Shown here: in pieces, positions 18,632 through 27,121 of the stretch | Position numbering within the stretch: position 1 is the stretch's first letter | How the letters are laid out: every line of letters begins with the position of its first letter | Source of the DNA: an uncultured Deferribacteraceae bacterium | Lineage (GTDB): Bacteria; Chrysiogenota; Deferribacteres; Deferribacterales; Mucispirillaceae | Direction: 5' to 3' | NCBI GenBank assembly: GCA_947039395.1 | Contig: CAMQYS010000008.1 | Span: 1 to 59,692 of the forward strand | Length of the DNA stretch: 59,692 nucleotides | The notes under the pieces: model-generated | What the model was told of the DNA's origin: nothing | What the model saw: the letters and a program-made list of their open reading frames with translations, nothing else | The model's database searches: none | Position numbers and translations under genes: made by a program

Positions 18632-21364
18632 TTGCATAAACTTCTATATATTTTACTGCTATTTCTGTTAGTTGCTTGTGATAAAAAACAGGTGATTGTT
18701 GAAGATCCTATAACAGAAAACATGTCAATATCATCTGTGGTAGAAGATGCTGATAACGGCTTTATTGCAGAAGGAAATGACTTTTTTATTAGAGGAGAAT
18801 ATAATACAGCTATAGAGTATTATGAAGGTGCGATACAACTTAATAAAGCTGTATCACTTTATAATATAGGTGTATCATACTATCTTTTAGGTAATCTCAA
18901 ACAAGCAGAACTAAATTTTAAAGAGGCAATCGCTACTGATCCTGAATTTAATGAAGCTATCATGAACTTAGTTGCTGTACTTGCTCAACAAGAAAGAGTG
19001 AATGAAGCAGAATTTTATCTTGAAAAAATCGTTAATACAACTAAATCTTCAAGAGTATATGTTGATATGGGTAACCTTTTATTAAAAAAAGGAGATACAT
19101 CAAGAGCATTATATTATTATAGCTTAGCTATTGATAAAGATCCTGACTCTAACTATGTTAAGAGTAACTACGCAAGTTTTCTAGTAGGTATAGGTGAGTA
19201 TGAGGAAGGGATAAAGTTACTTGAAGAGGTAAGAACAAGAGATTTTAGCGACAACTATAATCTTGCACACGCACTGTATGAACTGGGTGATTCTGGTGGT
19301 GCATATAATTACGCTGTTGAGGCACAATACTCTCCTTCTGCAACAAATGAAGGGTATAGTAAGCTTGCATATCTATTTTACGATCTTGAAAGGTATGATT
19401 CAGAAATAGATGTCTTAAAAGTATTAATCTCAAGAGATCCAAATAAAGAAAATCGTATCCGACTTGTAACAAGTTATGTCAATGCAGTAGAGTATTTAGA
19501 TGCATTAGATGAGCTATCAAACTTAATTAAACTTTATCCAGACAATATTTTCTACAGTATTCTATATTACGACACACTTATTTTAGATATGAAAGTAAAA
19601 GAAGGTGGAGAGTATATAAGAAATTTATATAAAAAGTTTGGTGGAGATACAGCACTTTATTATTACACTAAACATCTAGCTTTATTTGAGAACTTAGATA
19701 ACGATATCAAGAAAAGAATATTTATTAAACGTGATTCAGAGTGGCTAAATCTTGCACGAACAGTATACTCTTTAAGAGAGGGTAATATTAAAGCTGCAAG
19801 GAAATATATATCATCAGTTACACCAAATATAGGACATGATTACTACTCATATAACGCATACATAAATATAGTTGAAAAGAATTTTAAAACAGCTGATAAA
19901 TTTGCAGTAGAGATGGATAAAACTCGTCCAGATACTTTTTGGTATAGAACAGTTATCGGCTGGAACTTAGGACAGTCAGATGTACTTGTTGATCTAGCTG
20001 TAAAGTTTCGTGATAATAAAGATGTATTTCTACGGTCGCCTAAGTTAAAGTTTTCATTAATACCTCAATTAGAGGATATGAATTATACATTCAAGTTTGA
20101 TGGAAAAGGTATAGACATCGCATCAATGATGGCTTTTCCTGTGTTTATAAATCCTGATGATCTTGTTCAATTTCTTGCTATGAGTGGAGAGTCGTTGAAC
20201 GTTCAAGAGAAAGATGCTGTTATCGCTAATATAGAAGCGGTGAAGAGAAACAATGAAGGCGTAGATGCTTTCCAAAAATATAATTTCGATAAAGCAATCA
20301 GAAAGTTTAAAGAGGCGGCAGAGGTTATTTCTGCTAATCCTAATATATCCTATAATATCGGACTATCTTACTTCAACTTAGGAGATAATCTAAATGCATT
20401 AGAGTTTTTTGAGAAAGCGATAATACAAGATAAATCACTCGCAGCACCGTATGTAGGTTTAGGTTTTGTAGAGAATAGATTTAAGAATAATATAGCTTCA
20501 AACATTAACCTTACTTTAGCTGAAGAGACTGCTGAAGGACATCTATATGCTACTCCTAAAGATCGTTTAGAGAATAGTAGAATTATATATCTTTCGCTAC
20601 TTGCTACAGATAGATTTGGAATGTTGGAAGAGGCTAGGGGAATTATCAAAAGTAATGATGGATTTATTTTCTCTGCTGAAAAATTTATGGAGTATGCTGA
20701 AACGAAGAATAAAGATATTCTTGACTCATTTCTAAAATCACCAGTATTTAGGGTTGATGAAATTAATAAACTTCTAAAACTACAATATGAGCCGATTAAT
20801 AATCTTAAGTTAGAAACATCTGATGATATATACTTTACACTTGCAAGACAATATGTATTAATGAGAAGAGGATTAAATACTAGTAGTGGAATATCTAAAA
20901 GATTTTTAGATGATAAAGTTTATTTAAAAGATATGGTTTATGCGTCAATAAATCAAAATAATAAAAAAGAAGCGTTAAAATATCTGCAACAATTATCTGA
21001 TGTAGATTTCAAATATCCTGATTTATATAAAGCATCTCTTTACTACTTTTTATGGCTAAGAGATTTAGTGAATGCTGAGGCATCATTAGGATCACTTGAC
21101 AGAATGGAGTATCAAGATAAAGTTACTGATTTTTATAAGATGATCTACTATCTTGTAAGTTATAATAGAGAACAAATAGATGTTGCTATACTTAATTATC
21201 TTGATCTTTATTCAACAGATTATAAAGTGGAACTGATTTCGGCTATGAATAGTCTTAATCTAAAAGATATTTCTACGTACTATAATTTAATTAATCTTAT
21301 ATTTATTAATAATAAAGATTTTTTTGATAAAATATTTATTGGAGTGAATTTTGAAAGTTTTTAA
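18632..21364 (+). CDS. Large TPR-repeat lipoprotein
   Basis: This encodes 910 residues. The start is TTG at 18632, supported by an AGGTGGTGAG site at 18616-18625 and by the lipoprotein signal peptide it creates (MHKLLYILLLFLLVAC, lipobox Cys at residue 16). TPR arrays occupy about residues 45-210 (for example SLYNIGVSYYLLGNLKQAEL) and about 545-625 (NISYNIGLSYFNLGDNLNAL). The rest is helical and probably degenerate TPR. It is probably tethered to an envelope membrane as a scaffold for a protein complex; no partner can be named. The next gene overlaps its 3' end by 14 bases, so the two are coupled. The family is clear, the function is unknown. Confidence 0.88.
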   Translation: MHKLLYILLLFLLVACDKKQVIVEDPITENMSISSVVEDADNGFIAEGNDFFIRGEYNTAIEYYEGAIQLNKAVSLYNIGVSYYLLGNLKQAELNFKEAIATDPEFNEAIMNLVAVLAQQERVNEAEFYLEKIVNTTKSSRVYVDMGNLLLKKGDTSRALYYYSLAIDKDPDSNYVKSNYASFLVGIGEYEEGIKLLEEVRTRDFSDNYNLAHALYELGDSGGAYNYAVEAQYSPSATNEGYSKLAYLFYDLERYDSEIDVLKVLISRDPNKENRIRLVTSYVNAVEYLDALDELSNLIKLYPDNIFYSILYYDTLILDMKVKEGGEYIRNLYKKFGGDTALYYYTKHLALFENLDNDIKKRIFIKRDSEWLNLARTVYSLREGNIKAARKYISSVTPNIGHDYYSYNAYINIVEKNFKTADKFAVEMDKTRPDTFWYRTVIGWNLGQSDVLVDLAVKFRDNKDVFLRSPKLKFSLIPQLEDMNYTFKFDGKGIDIASMMAFPVFINPDDLVQFLAMSGESLNVQEKDAVIANIEAVKRNNEGVDAFQKYNFDKAIRKFKEAAEVISANPNISYNIGLSYFNLGDNLNALEFFEKAIIQDKSLAAPYVGLGFVENRFKNNIASNINLTLAEETAEGHLYATPKDRLENSRIIYLSLLATDRFGMLEEARGIIKSNDGFIFSAEKFMEYAETKNKDILDSFLKSPVFRVDEINKLLKLQYEPINNLKLETSDDIYFTLARQYVLMRRGLNTSSGISKRFLDDKVYLKDMVYASINQNNKKEALKYLQQLSDVDFKYPDLYKASLYYFLWLRDLVNAEASLGSLDRMEYQDKVTDFYKMIYYLVSYNREQIDVAILNYLDLYSTDYKVELISAMNSLNLKDISTYYNLINLIFINNKDFFDKIFIGVNFESF

Positions 21365-21863
21365 AGTGTCATTTTTAGATATATTAACGCAGGTATTACT
21401 GTTGTTTCTACTTATTTTTATAGCTTATCAAGAGTTGAAATTAAACGATACGATAAGAATTATTTTACTATCAATTGTATCATTAATATTGCTGGCAAAC
21501 ATTATAGGAGCATTAAAGAAGAGGGTCATAATTGATGGTAACGATCTTACTATCATCACTTTTTTCAAGAAAGTGGTATTAGAGATAGATAAGATTGAAT
21601 ATTTTCATAAAATGTCTCCTCTTACAAAATATGTAGTTATATTAAACGATGGAAATAAAACAGGTGTGATAACCTCACAGATAAAAGGTTTTTATAATAT
21701 TTTCCAAGAACTTTCAGAGAAAGCAAATGGTGAGATGAAAGAGTGTTTTGACTCAATTGATAAAAGTTTAGTGATGTCGAAGGTTCGTTTAACATATCTA
21801 TCAAGAGTCGTTTTACTAGGTCTTGCAATGTATGTTGCCTTAAAAGGTTTCATAGTTTTATAG
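21351..21863 (+). CDS. Small membrane protein coupled to the TPR lipoprotein
   Basis: This encodes 170 residues starting at TTG 21351, with GGAG at 21341-21344, inside the last codons of the TPR lipoprotein gene (14-base overlap). Two hydrophobic helices at about 9-27 and 33-50 are followed by a beta-rich soluble part, then a C-terminal helix (about 150-168). The soluble part (KRVIIDGNDLTIITFFKKVV, then YVVILNDGNKTGVITSQI) looks like a PH-like fold, as in small bacterial membrane proteins with bPH domains. That resemblance is a visual guess. The overlap argues that it works with the TPR lipoprotein. Confidence 0.7.
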   Translation: MKVFKVSFLDILTQVLLLFLLIFIAYQELKLNDTIRIILLSIVSLILLANIIGALKKRVIIDGNDLTIITFFKKVVLEIDKIEYFHKMSPLTKYVVILNDGNKTGVITSQIKGFYNIFQELSEKANGEMKECFDSIDKSLVMSKVRLTYLSRVVLLGLAMYVALKGFIVL

Positions 21864-21969
21864 AGTGTTTTGTAAAGTTGAGTTATATTTGTTAGTGAAG
21901 TTGAGGATAGTTTCTGATAAGTTAGCGAATAGTCTATTGATATAAGATAGTTTTGTTCTACATAATTAT

Positions 21970-22593
21970 TTATTTTGCACGCAGAACAACAATCTGTAAA
22001 GTTCCATTAATCACAACATTATCTTTAATAAATCCATGATTTTCAAATATCGACACAATCTCATTAGGTGAATAAAATTTCACATCGCCTGCTTTAGAGA
22101 ATTTTAGAAATGGATTACAAAGCACTCTAATTATATACGGTAAATATATCTCTGCGATATAAATTAAACCGTTAGATTTAATAACTCGACGTGTTTCAAT
22201 CGCAAACTTTTTAACATCAGGAAAATGATGAAATGAAGCAGATACAGTAATCGTATCAATTATATTATCATCAAAGGGAAGAGTATCACACTCTGCAACA
22301 TGAAAGCTCATTGATGGATTAAGTTCTTTAGCGTTTACGATCATCTTTTCAGATATATCAACACCGAACATAGAAAGGGGAAGAGGGCCATTTAAAGTTG
22401 ATAGATTAGATAGTTGTTTCAAGAACCGTCCATTACCACAAGCTATATCAAGAACAGTTCCACCATCTGGAATAGATATTATTTTAAGTAGTTCTTCTTT
22501 AAACTTCACAGTGAACTTTCCGTCAAAAGTTGACTCATAGTTATCAGCTATTTTATCGTAATTACTTTTAGACATCTGTTCGTATTTATTCAT
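21970..22593 (-). CDS. Class I SAM-dependent methyltransferase
   Basis: This encodes 207 residues. Motif I is VLDIACGNGRFL (about 45-56), followed by the acidic strand MFGVDISEKMI, the motif near CDTLPFDDNIIDTITVSASF (about 104-123) and post-motif RRVIKSNGLIYIAEIYLP. This is the small-molecule Methyltransf_11 type, similar to UbiE-like or biosynthetic enzymes, and the substrate cannot be read from sequence. The ATG is preceded by AAGGA at an 8-base spacing. It is monocistronic, convergent with the TPR operon and adjacent to the accessory island at 22.6-24.4 kb. Confidence 0.88.
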   Translation of the reverse strand: MNKYEQMSKSNYDKIADNYESTFDGKFTVKFKEELLKIISIPDGGTVLDIACGNGRFLKQLSNLSTLNGPLPLSMFGVDISEKMIVNAKELNPSMSFHVAECDTLPFDDNIIDTITVSASFHHFPDVKKFAIETRRVIKSNGLIYIAEIYLPYIIRVLCNPFLKFSKAGDVKFYSPNEIVSIFENHGFIKDNVVINGTLQIVVLRAK

Positions 22594-22665
22594 TTACTAT
22601 CCTTATTTAAACATTCGATTACTGCGATAACATTTTTATATTTTATTATAAGTTGTTTAAGTTTT

Positions 22666-22880
22666 CTAAGAGGCTATAACAGGTAGCATATCGGTATTTG
22701 ATGCAGGTACAGCTTCTTCAAAGAATGTATCACATTCCTTTCAATAACTTGCATGTAGAACTATCAATTTTAAAGCATACTCTTTAATCCATTCGCTATA
22801 GATTCTATCTTTTCAACTTCTATCATACTTATATAACTCTTCTTATATTTTGTGTTCTATAACTGAATTAGCTACATCGG
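22666..22880 (-). pseudogene. Gene remnant next to the DUF4274 gene
   Basis: Just after the DUF4274 gene, a different minus-strand frame reads TTDVANSVIEHK, then stop, EELYKYDRS, stop, then DRIYSEWIKEYALKLIVLHA. It continues SY, stop, KECDTFFEEAVPASNTDM and ends at a TAG at 22666-22668. Three in-frame stops (one TAA, two TGA) interrupt otherwise protein-like sequence. It overlaps the last codons of DUF4274 and may be its lost C-terminal extension or a separate small gene. I recognise no family. Confidence 0.5.
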
Positions 22881-23729
22881 TTGTTTCATGAATTCAGGTA
22901 TGCTCCACTTTGTTTTAGGTTTTTTAAGTAGAGACTTATTCTTAGGGTCATTAAGTGGAGAGTATTTTATACCTATAGGAAAACAGTTAGAGATCAATTT
23001 ATCGTATACCTCTTGCACAATTTGAAACCTCTTCATACTCTCTTGTGGCATAAATCCACGCTTCTGAAAATAGAGTAACAATCTCCAATATAGAAGTAAA
23101 GCAGTACCTTTATTAGAAAGAGGATTGTCAGTAATCCATTTTCCAACTTTGCAAGCATCATCAAAATATAGTAATCCATCAGCTATCATATTTAGGTAAT
23201 CAATATCTTTACAGTTTCTTATCTCTCTTTCTAATTCACTAATTGCGTAGCTTGATATTTTTTTAATATACTCATCATGAACCCATGTATCAACACCATC
23301 AACCGCAATTTTCATTTTATCATCAATCTCAAAACTACCATCTCTTAACATATCGTTTTTAGGATTATATGAGATTGATGTTTCTAAATACTCATCAGTT
23401 TTAAATCTATTTAAAATGGTTTCAATAATTTTAAATTCACCGTTATCATAAGGCACTTTAGATCCTAATGTATATTGAGTATACTCATATGGTTGTGCAA
23501 GCCAAAAAATCATAAGAGCAGTCGCTTTACTACATATCGGACTTTCAGATATGAGACGAATAATTGTGATATCATTATCCCAGTTCCAGTTATCTGCAAG
23601 GAAGTGCAGAAGTAGAGGAGTATTAAATTTATCTTGTAACTCTTTCCTCATTAATAAATCTGTGTTTAACAACTCTCCATTCACAACTTTATCTTCTAGT
23701 TCATCTAACAACTTTTCTTTAGCGTCCAA
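22872..23729 (-). CDS. DUF4274-domain protein
   Basis: This encodes 285 residues starting at TTG (23727-23729), with GGAGAAA 5 bases upstream. The N-terminal half carries the DUF4274 pattern PLLLHFLADNWNWDNDITII then SKATALMIFWLAQPYEY (about residues 34-80). A second, weaker copy lies near CKVGKWITDNPLSNKGTALL (about 194-213). There is no signal peptide; it should be cytoplasmic. DUF4274 proteins are of unknown function and often sit among accessory genes, some next to polymorphic toxins. The neighbouring CbrC gene and the remnant immediately downstream support an accessory island. The protein is complete, but a shifted coding remnant after its stop hints that it may have lost a C-terminal part. 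Confidence 0.75.
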   Translation of the reverse strand: MDAKEKLLDELEDKVVNGELLNTDLLMRKELQDKFNTPLLLHFLADNWNWDNDITIIRLISESPICSKATALMIFWLAQPYEYTQYTLGSKVPYDNGEFKIIETILNRFKTDEYLETSISYNPKNDMLRDGSFEIDDKMKIAVDGVDTWVHDEYIKKISSYAISELEREIRNCKDIDYLNMIADGLLYFDDACKVGKWITDNPLSNKGTALLLYWRLLLYFQKRGFMPQESMKRFQIVQEVYDKLISNCFPIGIKYSPLNDPKNKSLLKKPKTKWSIPEFMKQPM

Positions 23730-23848
23730 CTAAGTTTCTCCATACATAAGATATGTTACGTTATGTTATAACTTATAACTTTTTAAATCTTATGAGTAAA
23801 TTTTATTTACAGAATTTAATTACTTTATTTAATATATATAATATTTTC

Positions 23849-24364
23849 TTAACAACCATCTACGCCTAAATGATATTTTTTACAGTGTAAACATTGAAAT
23901 AAGTATCCAGCACAATTTCCTTTTTTTGTAATATATTCTCTTGCAACAAAATACCCAGATACCTCTTCATGTTCAGCAAGCACTTCATCATCTATCCCCA
24001 TCTCTTCTAACTCTTTAGTTCCAACATCTCCAATAAAAGCACAGAAATCGTTACAGCAAGCGAGCCAATTCTCTCCCTGCCAACTTCTATATCCGGGTGT
24101 TTTATTAAATAGTTCATCTGATTTTGAGGGATCATCTACTTTATCAATTTCTGCATCTTGAATAAATTGTCCATCAAATTTTTCTGCTGCTTTCCCGTTT
24201 GCAACACACTCTAAGCAGATAATCCTTACAGTTTCAATAGCATATAACTTGTTACAATACTCTGATACAGTTTTTTCACAACATTGACAAACACCGATCT
24301 CTTTAGTAATTATATCATTCTCATAAATATTTGGATGATATTTAAAAATAGATTTCTTTTCCAT
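23849..24364 (-). CDS. CbrC family protein (UPF0167)
   Basis: This encodes 171 residues. The ATG ending at 24364 has AGGA 6 bases upstream and is preferred over the TTG two codons before. Family marks are FKYHPN at the start, two CxxC pairs (CQCC near residue 27, CLEC near 51), ANGKAAEKFDGQF, ELFNKTPGYRSWQGENWLAC and CAFIGDVG. It ends with CLHCKKYHLGVDGC. The cysteines suggest zinc binding. Escherichia coli CbrC is a CreBC-regulated gene linked to colicin E2 tolerance; whether that applies here is unknown. It shares strand with the DUF4274 gene 119 bp downstream, and rsmI lies just upstream. Confidence 0.85.
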   Translation of the reverse strand: MEKKSIFKYHPNIYENDIITKEIGVCQCCEKTVSEYCNKLYAIETVRIICLECVANGKAAEKFDGQFIQDAEIDKVDDPSKSDELFNKTPGYRSWQGENWLACCNDFCAFIGDVGTKELEEMGIDDEVLAEHEEVSGYFVAREYITKKGNCAGYLFQCLHCKKYHLGVDGC

Positions 24365-24403
24365 TTTCAATCCTTTTATATAAAATATTTACAATCTAAC
24401 AGA

Positions 24404-25264
24404 TTACTCTGTTTCATCTGTTTCAATACTGTTAATAACGCTGTATGCTACATTTCTTTTTATCCCTAACGCTTTTAGAATTTTAAGCATATCTTTACTG
24501 CTAAAATCTTCTTTAGAGAGATTTTTAATAACTCTGTTACAATCTATATTTATTGATCCACTTGTTTCATCAAATATATTTTCACTCCCATCTTTTCTAT
24601 TATTCACAACGATTACGAACTCTCCCTTTAAGGTAATATTTTGTAGATCGTCTTTATTATTTATAAAGTAAGATGTTTCAAATATTTTTGTAAGTTCTCT
24701 ACATATAAATATAGGAGAGTCAAATGTATCAAGAAGCATAGAGGCCGTTTCTAGTAATCTATGTGGAGATTCATAAATTATGATAGGTGAGGGGATAGAT
24801 GTTAATCTCTCAATAATTTTTAATTTCTCACCTTTTTTATGTGGCAGAAAACCGTAGAAATAGAAATCTTCGCCAGATAATCCAGATAAGATAAGAGCGT
24901 GGATTAACGCTGTTGGAGATGATATAACCTCAAACTTAATATCGTTGCTGATTAACTCTTTAACGATTATATTTCCAGGATCAGAGATTGTAGGCATACC
25001 AGCATCACTCATTAATCCTACTTTAAGGTTATCGTTGATGTTTGCTAGAATATCATTTACGACTTTCTTTTCATTATCTTTATGTGCTGAAAAAATTGTT
25101 TTTTTGATACCTAAATGGTTGAGAAGTTTCAATGCACTTCTTGTGTCTTCAGCGTAGATTATATCAACTAAATTGATCGTCTCGATCACTCGTTTAGATA
25201 TATCAGATAGGTTTCCGATAGGAGTGCCTATTATATAAAATTTTGTATCTGTTATTAAACTCAT
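24404..25264 (-). CDS. rsmI: 16S rRNA 2'-O-ribose C1402 methyltransferase
   Basis: Methylates the ribose of C1402 in the decoding centre of 16S rRNA. It encodes 286 residues of the SAM tetrapyrrole-methylase fold. The N-terminus reads YIIGTPIGNLSDISKRVIET, followed by YAEDTRSALKLL and FSAHKDNE, all conserved, then GLMSDAGMPTISDPG near residues 82-96 and FYGFLPHKKGEK and YESPHRLL further on. There is no strong Shine-Dalgarno. The C-terminal ~60 residues are poorly conserved. A partial duplicate of its first ~80-130 bases lies in the gap just upstream. Confidence 0.95.
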   Translation of the reverse strand: MSLITDTKFYIIGTPIGNLSDISKRVIETINLVDIIYAEDTRSALKLLNHLGIKKTIFSAHKDNEKKVVNDILANINDNLKVGLMSDAGMPTISDPGNIIVKELISNDIKFEVISSPTALIHALILSGLSGEDFYFYGFLPHKKGEKLKIIERLTSIPSPIIIYESPHRLLETASMLLDTFDSPIFICRELTKIFETSYFINNKDDLQNITLKGEFVIVVNNRKDGSENIFDETSGSINIDCNRVIKNLSKEDFSSKDMLKILKALGIKRNVAYSVINSIETDETE

Positions 25265-25380
25265 ATTTTATTTTATCTCTTTGATGAGCAAAAAGCTAGA
25301 GATAATATTTTTGATCAAATATATACCATAAATCTTTTTATTATTGATAAGTAGATTATATCTGATCTAGTAAAAGTTAA

Positions 25381-25545
25381 GGCACTCCCTTATCTTTCTA
25401 TATAGATTATGTTAATCAAATTGATATTACTATCAATTTAATCTTAACGATAAATATGATAATTGATACCAACTTAATCTTATCAATCATCTATACAGAT
25501 ATATCGGATAAAATTCCGATAGGAGTGCCCTTAATATAAAACTTT
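25381..25545 (-). repeat. Degenerate duplicate of the rsmI 5' end
   Basis: The stretch 25465-25545 resembles 25164-25244 at an offset of 301 bases. The 16-base core at 25514-25529 is identical to 25213-25228, which encodes GTPIG of rsmI, and patchy similarity continues into the next ~50 bases. Further in, 25381-25388 carries GGCACTCC in the opposite orientation. Internal AT-rich elements (about 20 bases with CTTAATCTTA) also occur twice near 25435-25490. The copy is out of frame and not translated as RsmI. Confidence 0.6.
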
Positions 25546-25560
25546 AAATATTATATCAAT

Positions 25561-26514
25561 TTATTTTTTATCTGATATATAATGTTCTGCAAATTTAGCA
25601 GCTATTGCACCATCAGATGCAGCTGTGATAACTTGCATAAGTTCTTTTGATCTAACATCTCCTGTTGCATAAATTCCTTCAACATTTGTTTTAGTTGTTT
25701 CAGTTGCATCAACAAACTTATCTTCAGTTAAATTTATTAACCCTTCAAAAAGAGATGTATTAGGTATCCAGCCAACAAATAGAAATACTCCATCAATCGG
25801 TAGATCATACTCTTCATTAGTTTTCAGGTTTTTAATAGTAACTGCTGTTACTTTTTTATCTCCAATAAATTTTGTTACAGCAGATGATAACACCATCTTT
25901 ATTTTAGGGTTATTTTTAGCTCTAGTTACAGAAGAGTTACTTGCTCTAAACTCATCTCTACGATGAACAAGAGTAACATCTTTAACAAACTTAGTTAAAT
26001 AGATTGCTTCCTCGATCGCAGAATTTCCTCCACCAACAACAACAATACTTTTATCTCTATAGAAACCAGCATCGCATGTAGCACAAAATGATATCCCTTT
26101 ACCGATAAAATTAGTTTCATTTTCAGCACCAAGCAATTTAGGTGTAGTACCTGTTGCAATTATAAGTGCTTTACATTTAATAACTTTACCACTATCAAGA
26201 GTTATAAATTTATCATCTCCTTCAAGATGAACTTTTATTACATTTCCATTTCTAATTGTAGCACCAGCTTCAACTGCTTGTTGAGCAAATTTCATTGCAA
26301 GTGCTGCACCACCGATACTCTCGCCAGTACCTGGATAATTTTCGATACTATCAGTAATCGCTAAATGTCCTCCTGGAAATTTAGACTCTAAAATTAAAGT
26401 ACTTAACTCATCTCTTCCTGCGTATAGTCCAGCTGTACAACCAGCAGGCCCTGCACCAAGAATAATAACATCATATTCAGCATTTATATCGTCTATACTA
26501 TAAAATTTATCCAT
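25561..26514 (-). CDS. trxB: Thioredoxin reductase
   Basis: NADPH-dependent flavoenzyme that reduces thioredoxin. It encodes 317 residues. The FAD-binding motif is GAGPAGCTAGLYAGR (20-34) and the redox-active CATC spans C144-C147. The usual following DG reads DA here. The NADPH motif is VVGGGNSAIEEAI near 170-182 and the second FAD motif GIYATGDVRSKELMQV near 277-292. Its GGAGG Shine-Dalgarno overlaps the last codons of the upstream thioredoxin-fold gene, whose stop lies 8 bases before this ATG, so the two are cotranslated. Thioredoxin itself is not in this window. Confidence 0.95.
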   Translation of the reverse strand: MDKFYSIDDINAEYDVIILGAGPAGCTAGLYAGRDELSTLILESKFPGGHLAITDSIENYPGTGESIGGAALAMKFAQQAVEAGATIRNGNVIKVHLEGDDKFITLDSGKVIKCKALIIATGTTPKLLGAENETNFIGKGISFCATCDAGFYRDKSIVVVGGGNSAIEEAIYLTKFVKDVTLVHRRDEFRASNSSVTRAKNNPKIKMVLSSAVTKFIGDKKVTAVTIKNLKTNEEYDLPIDGVFLFVGWIPNTSLFEGLINLTEDKFVDATETTKTNVEGIYATGDVRSKELMQVITAASDGAIAAKFAEHYISDKK

Positions 26515-26522
26515 AACTTAAT

Positions 26523-27080
26523 TTACCTCCATAAAACATTATCTTTTATATACTCTGTTGAAACAAGTTTTGCTTCATAGGTCACCACTTTATCTTTATT
26601 CAATACAAATAAATGTGGATAACTTCTTACACCAAAATACTCTGATATTGCATCTGTATCTGTTACATATCCGATTTTTGCTAAGACAGAGTGATCTTTA
26701 TCTTCAACTAATTCTTTCAACTTATCTACTGTATCATATCCGTCAGATATTACAACTATCTCAGCGTAGCCTCTGTCTTGTAGAAATTTTAACTCTGCTA
26801 ACAGTTTATTATAATAGTTATTATATACATAAGTAGAGTAAAATGTATGTTTTTTGTAAAAAACAAGAACAATAGGTTGATTGATATCATATATAGAAAA
26901 CTCATCGCTATCTATAGTTTTGAGTTTAAAGTTTTCAATTTCAGTTCCAACAGGTATCGGATCATTTAATCTATATTTATGAAGAGCGATAAAAGCTACT
27001 ATAACTAAAAAGAATATCGGAAGGTTTTTTGTTACAAGCACTCTTTTAAACCAAGGAGATCTTCTTCTATTGTCACTCAT
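26523..27080 (-). CDS. Membrane-anchored thioredoxin-fold protein lacking cysteines
   Basis: This encodes 185 residues from the ATG ending at 27080, with AAGGA 11 bases upstream. Starting at the TTG seven codons earlier is less likely. Residues 1-14 are basic, 18-34 form one membrane helix, and the rest is an AhpC/TSA- or thioredoxin-like domain (VGTEIENFKLKTIDSDEF, then PIVLVFYKKHTFYSTYV, VRSYPHLFVLNKDKVV with the cis-Pro). At the position where a peroxiredoxin or thioredoxin has its active cysteine it reads KKHTFYS, and the whole protein has no cysteine at all. It lies between valS and trxB on one strand with short gaps. A non-redox role, such as binding or scaffolding, is inferred. Confidence 0.78.
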   Translation of the reverse strand: MSDNRRRSPWFKRVLVTKNLPIFFLVIVAFIALHKYRLNDPIPVGTEIENFKLKTIDSDEFSIYDINQPIVLVFYKKHTFYSTYVYNNYYNKLLAELKFLQDRGYAEIVVISDGYDTVDKLKELVEDKDHSVLAKIGYVTDTDAISEYFGVRSYPHLFVLNKDKVVTYEAKLVSTEYIKDNVLWR

Positions 27081-27121
27081 TTTAATATTATTCCTTACCA
27101 ATTTACAAACTAATTTATAAG

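Noticed and set aside
22666-22880. TGA read as tryptophan in the remnant
   Set aside because: Intact genes such as asd and tadA end in TGA, so TGA is a stop here. A TAA also interrupts the remnant.
25381-25545. Small mobile element (MITE) with inverted ends
   Set aside because: The inverted copy is only about 8 to 12 bases and there is no target-site duplication; duplication of the rsmI start explains the main similarity better.
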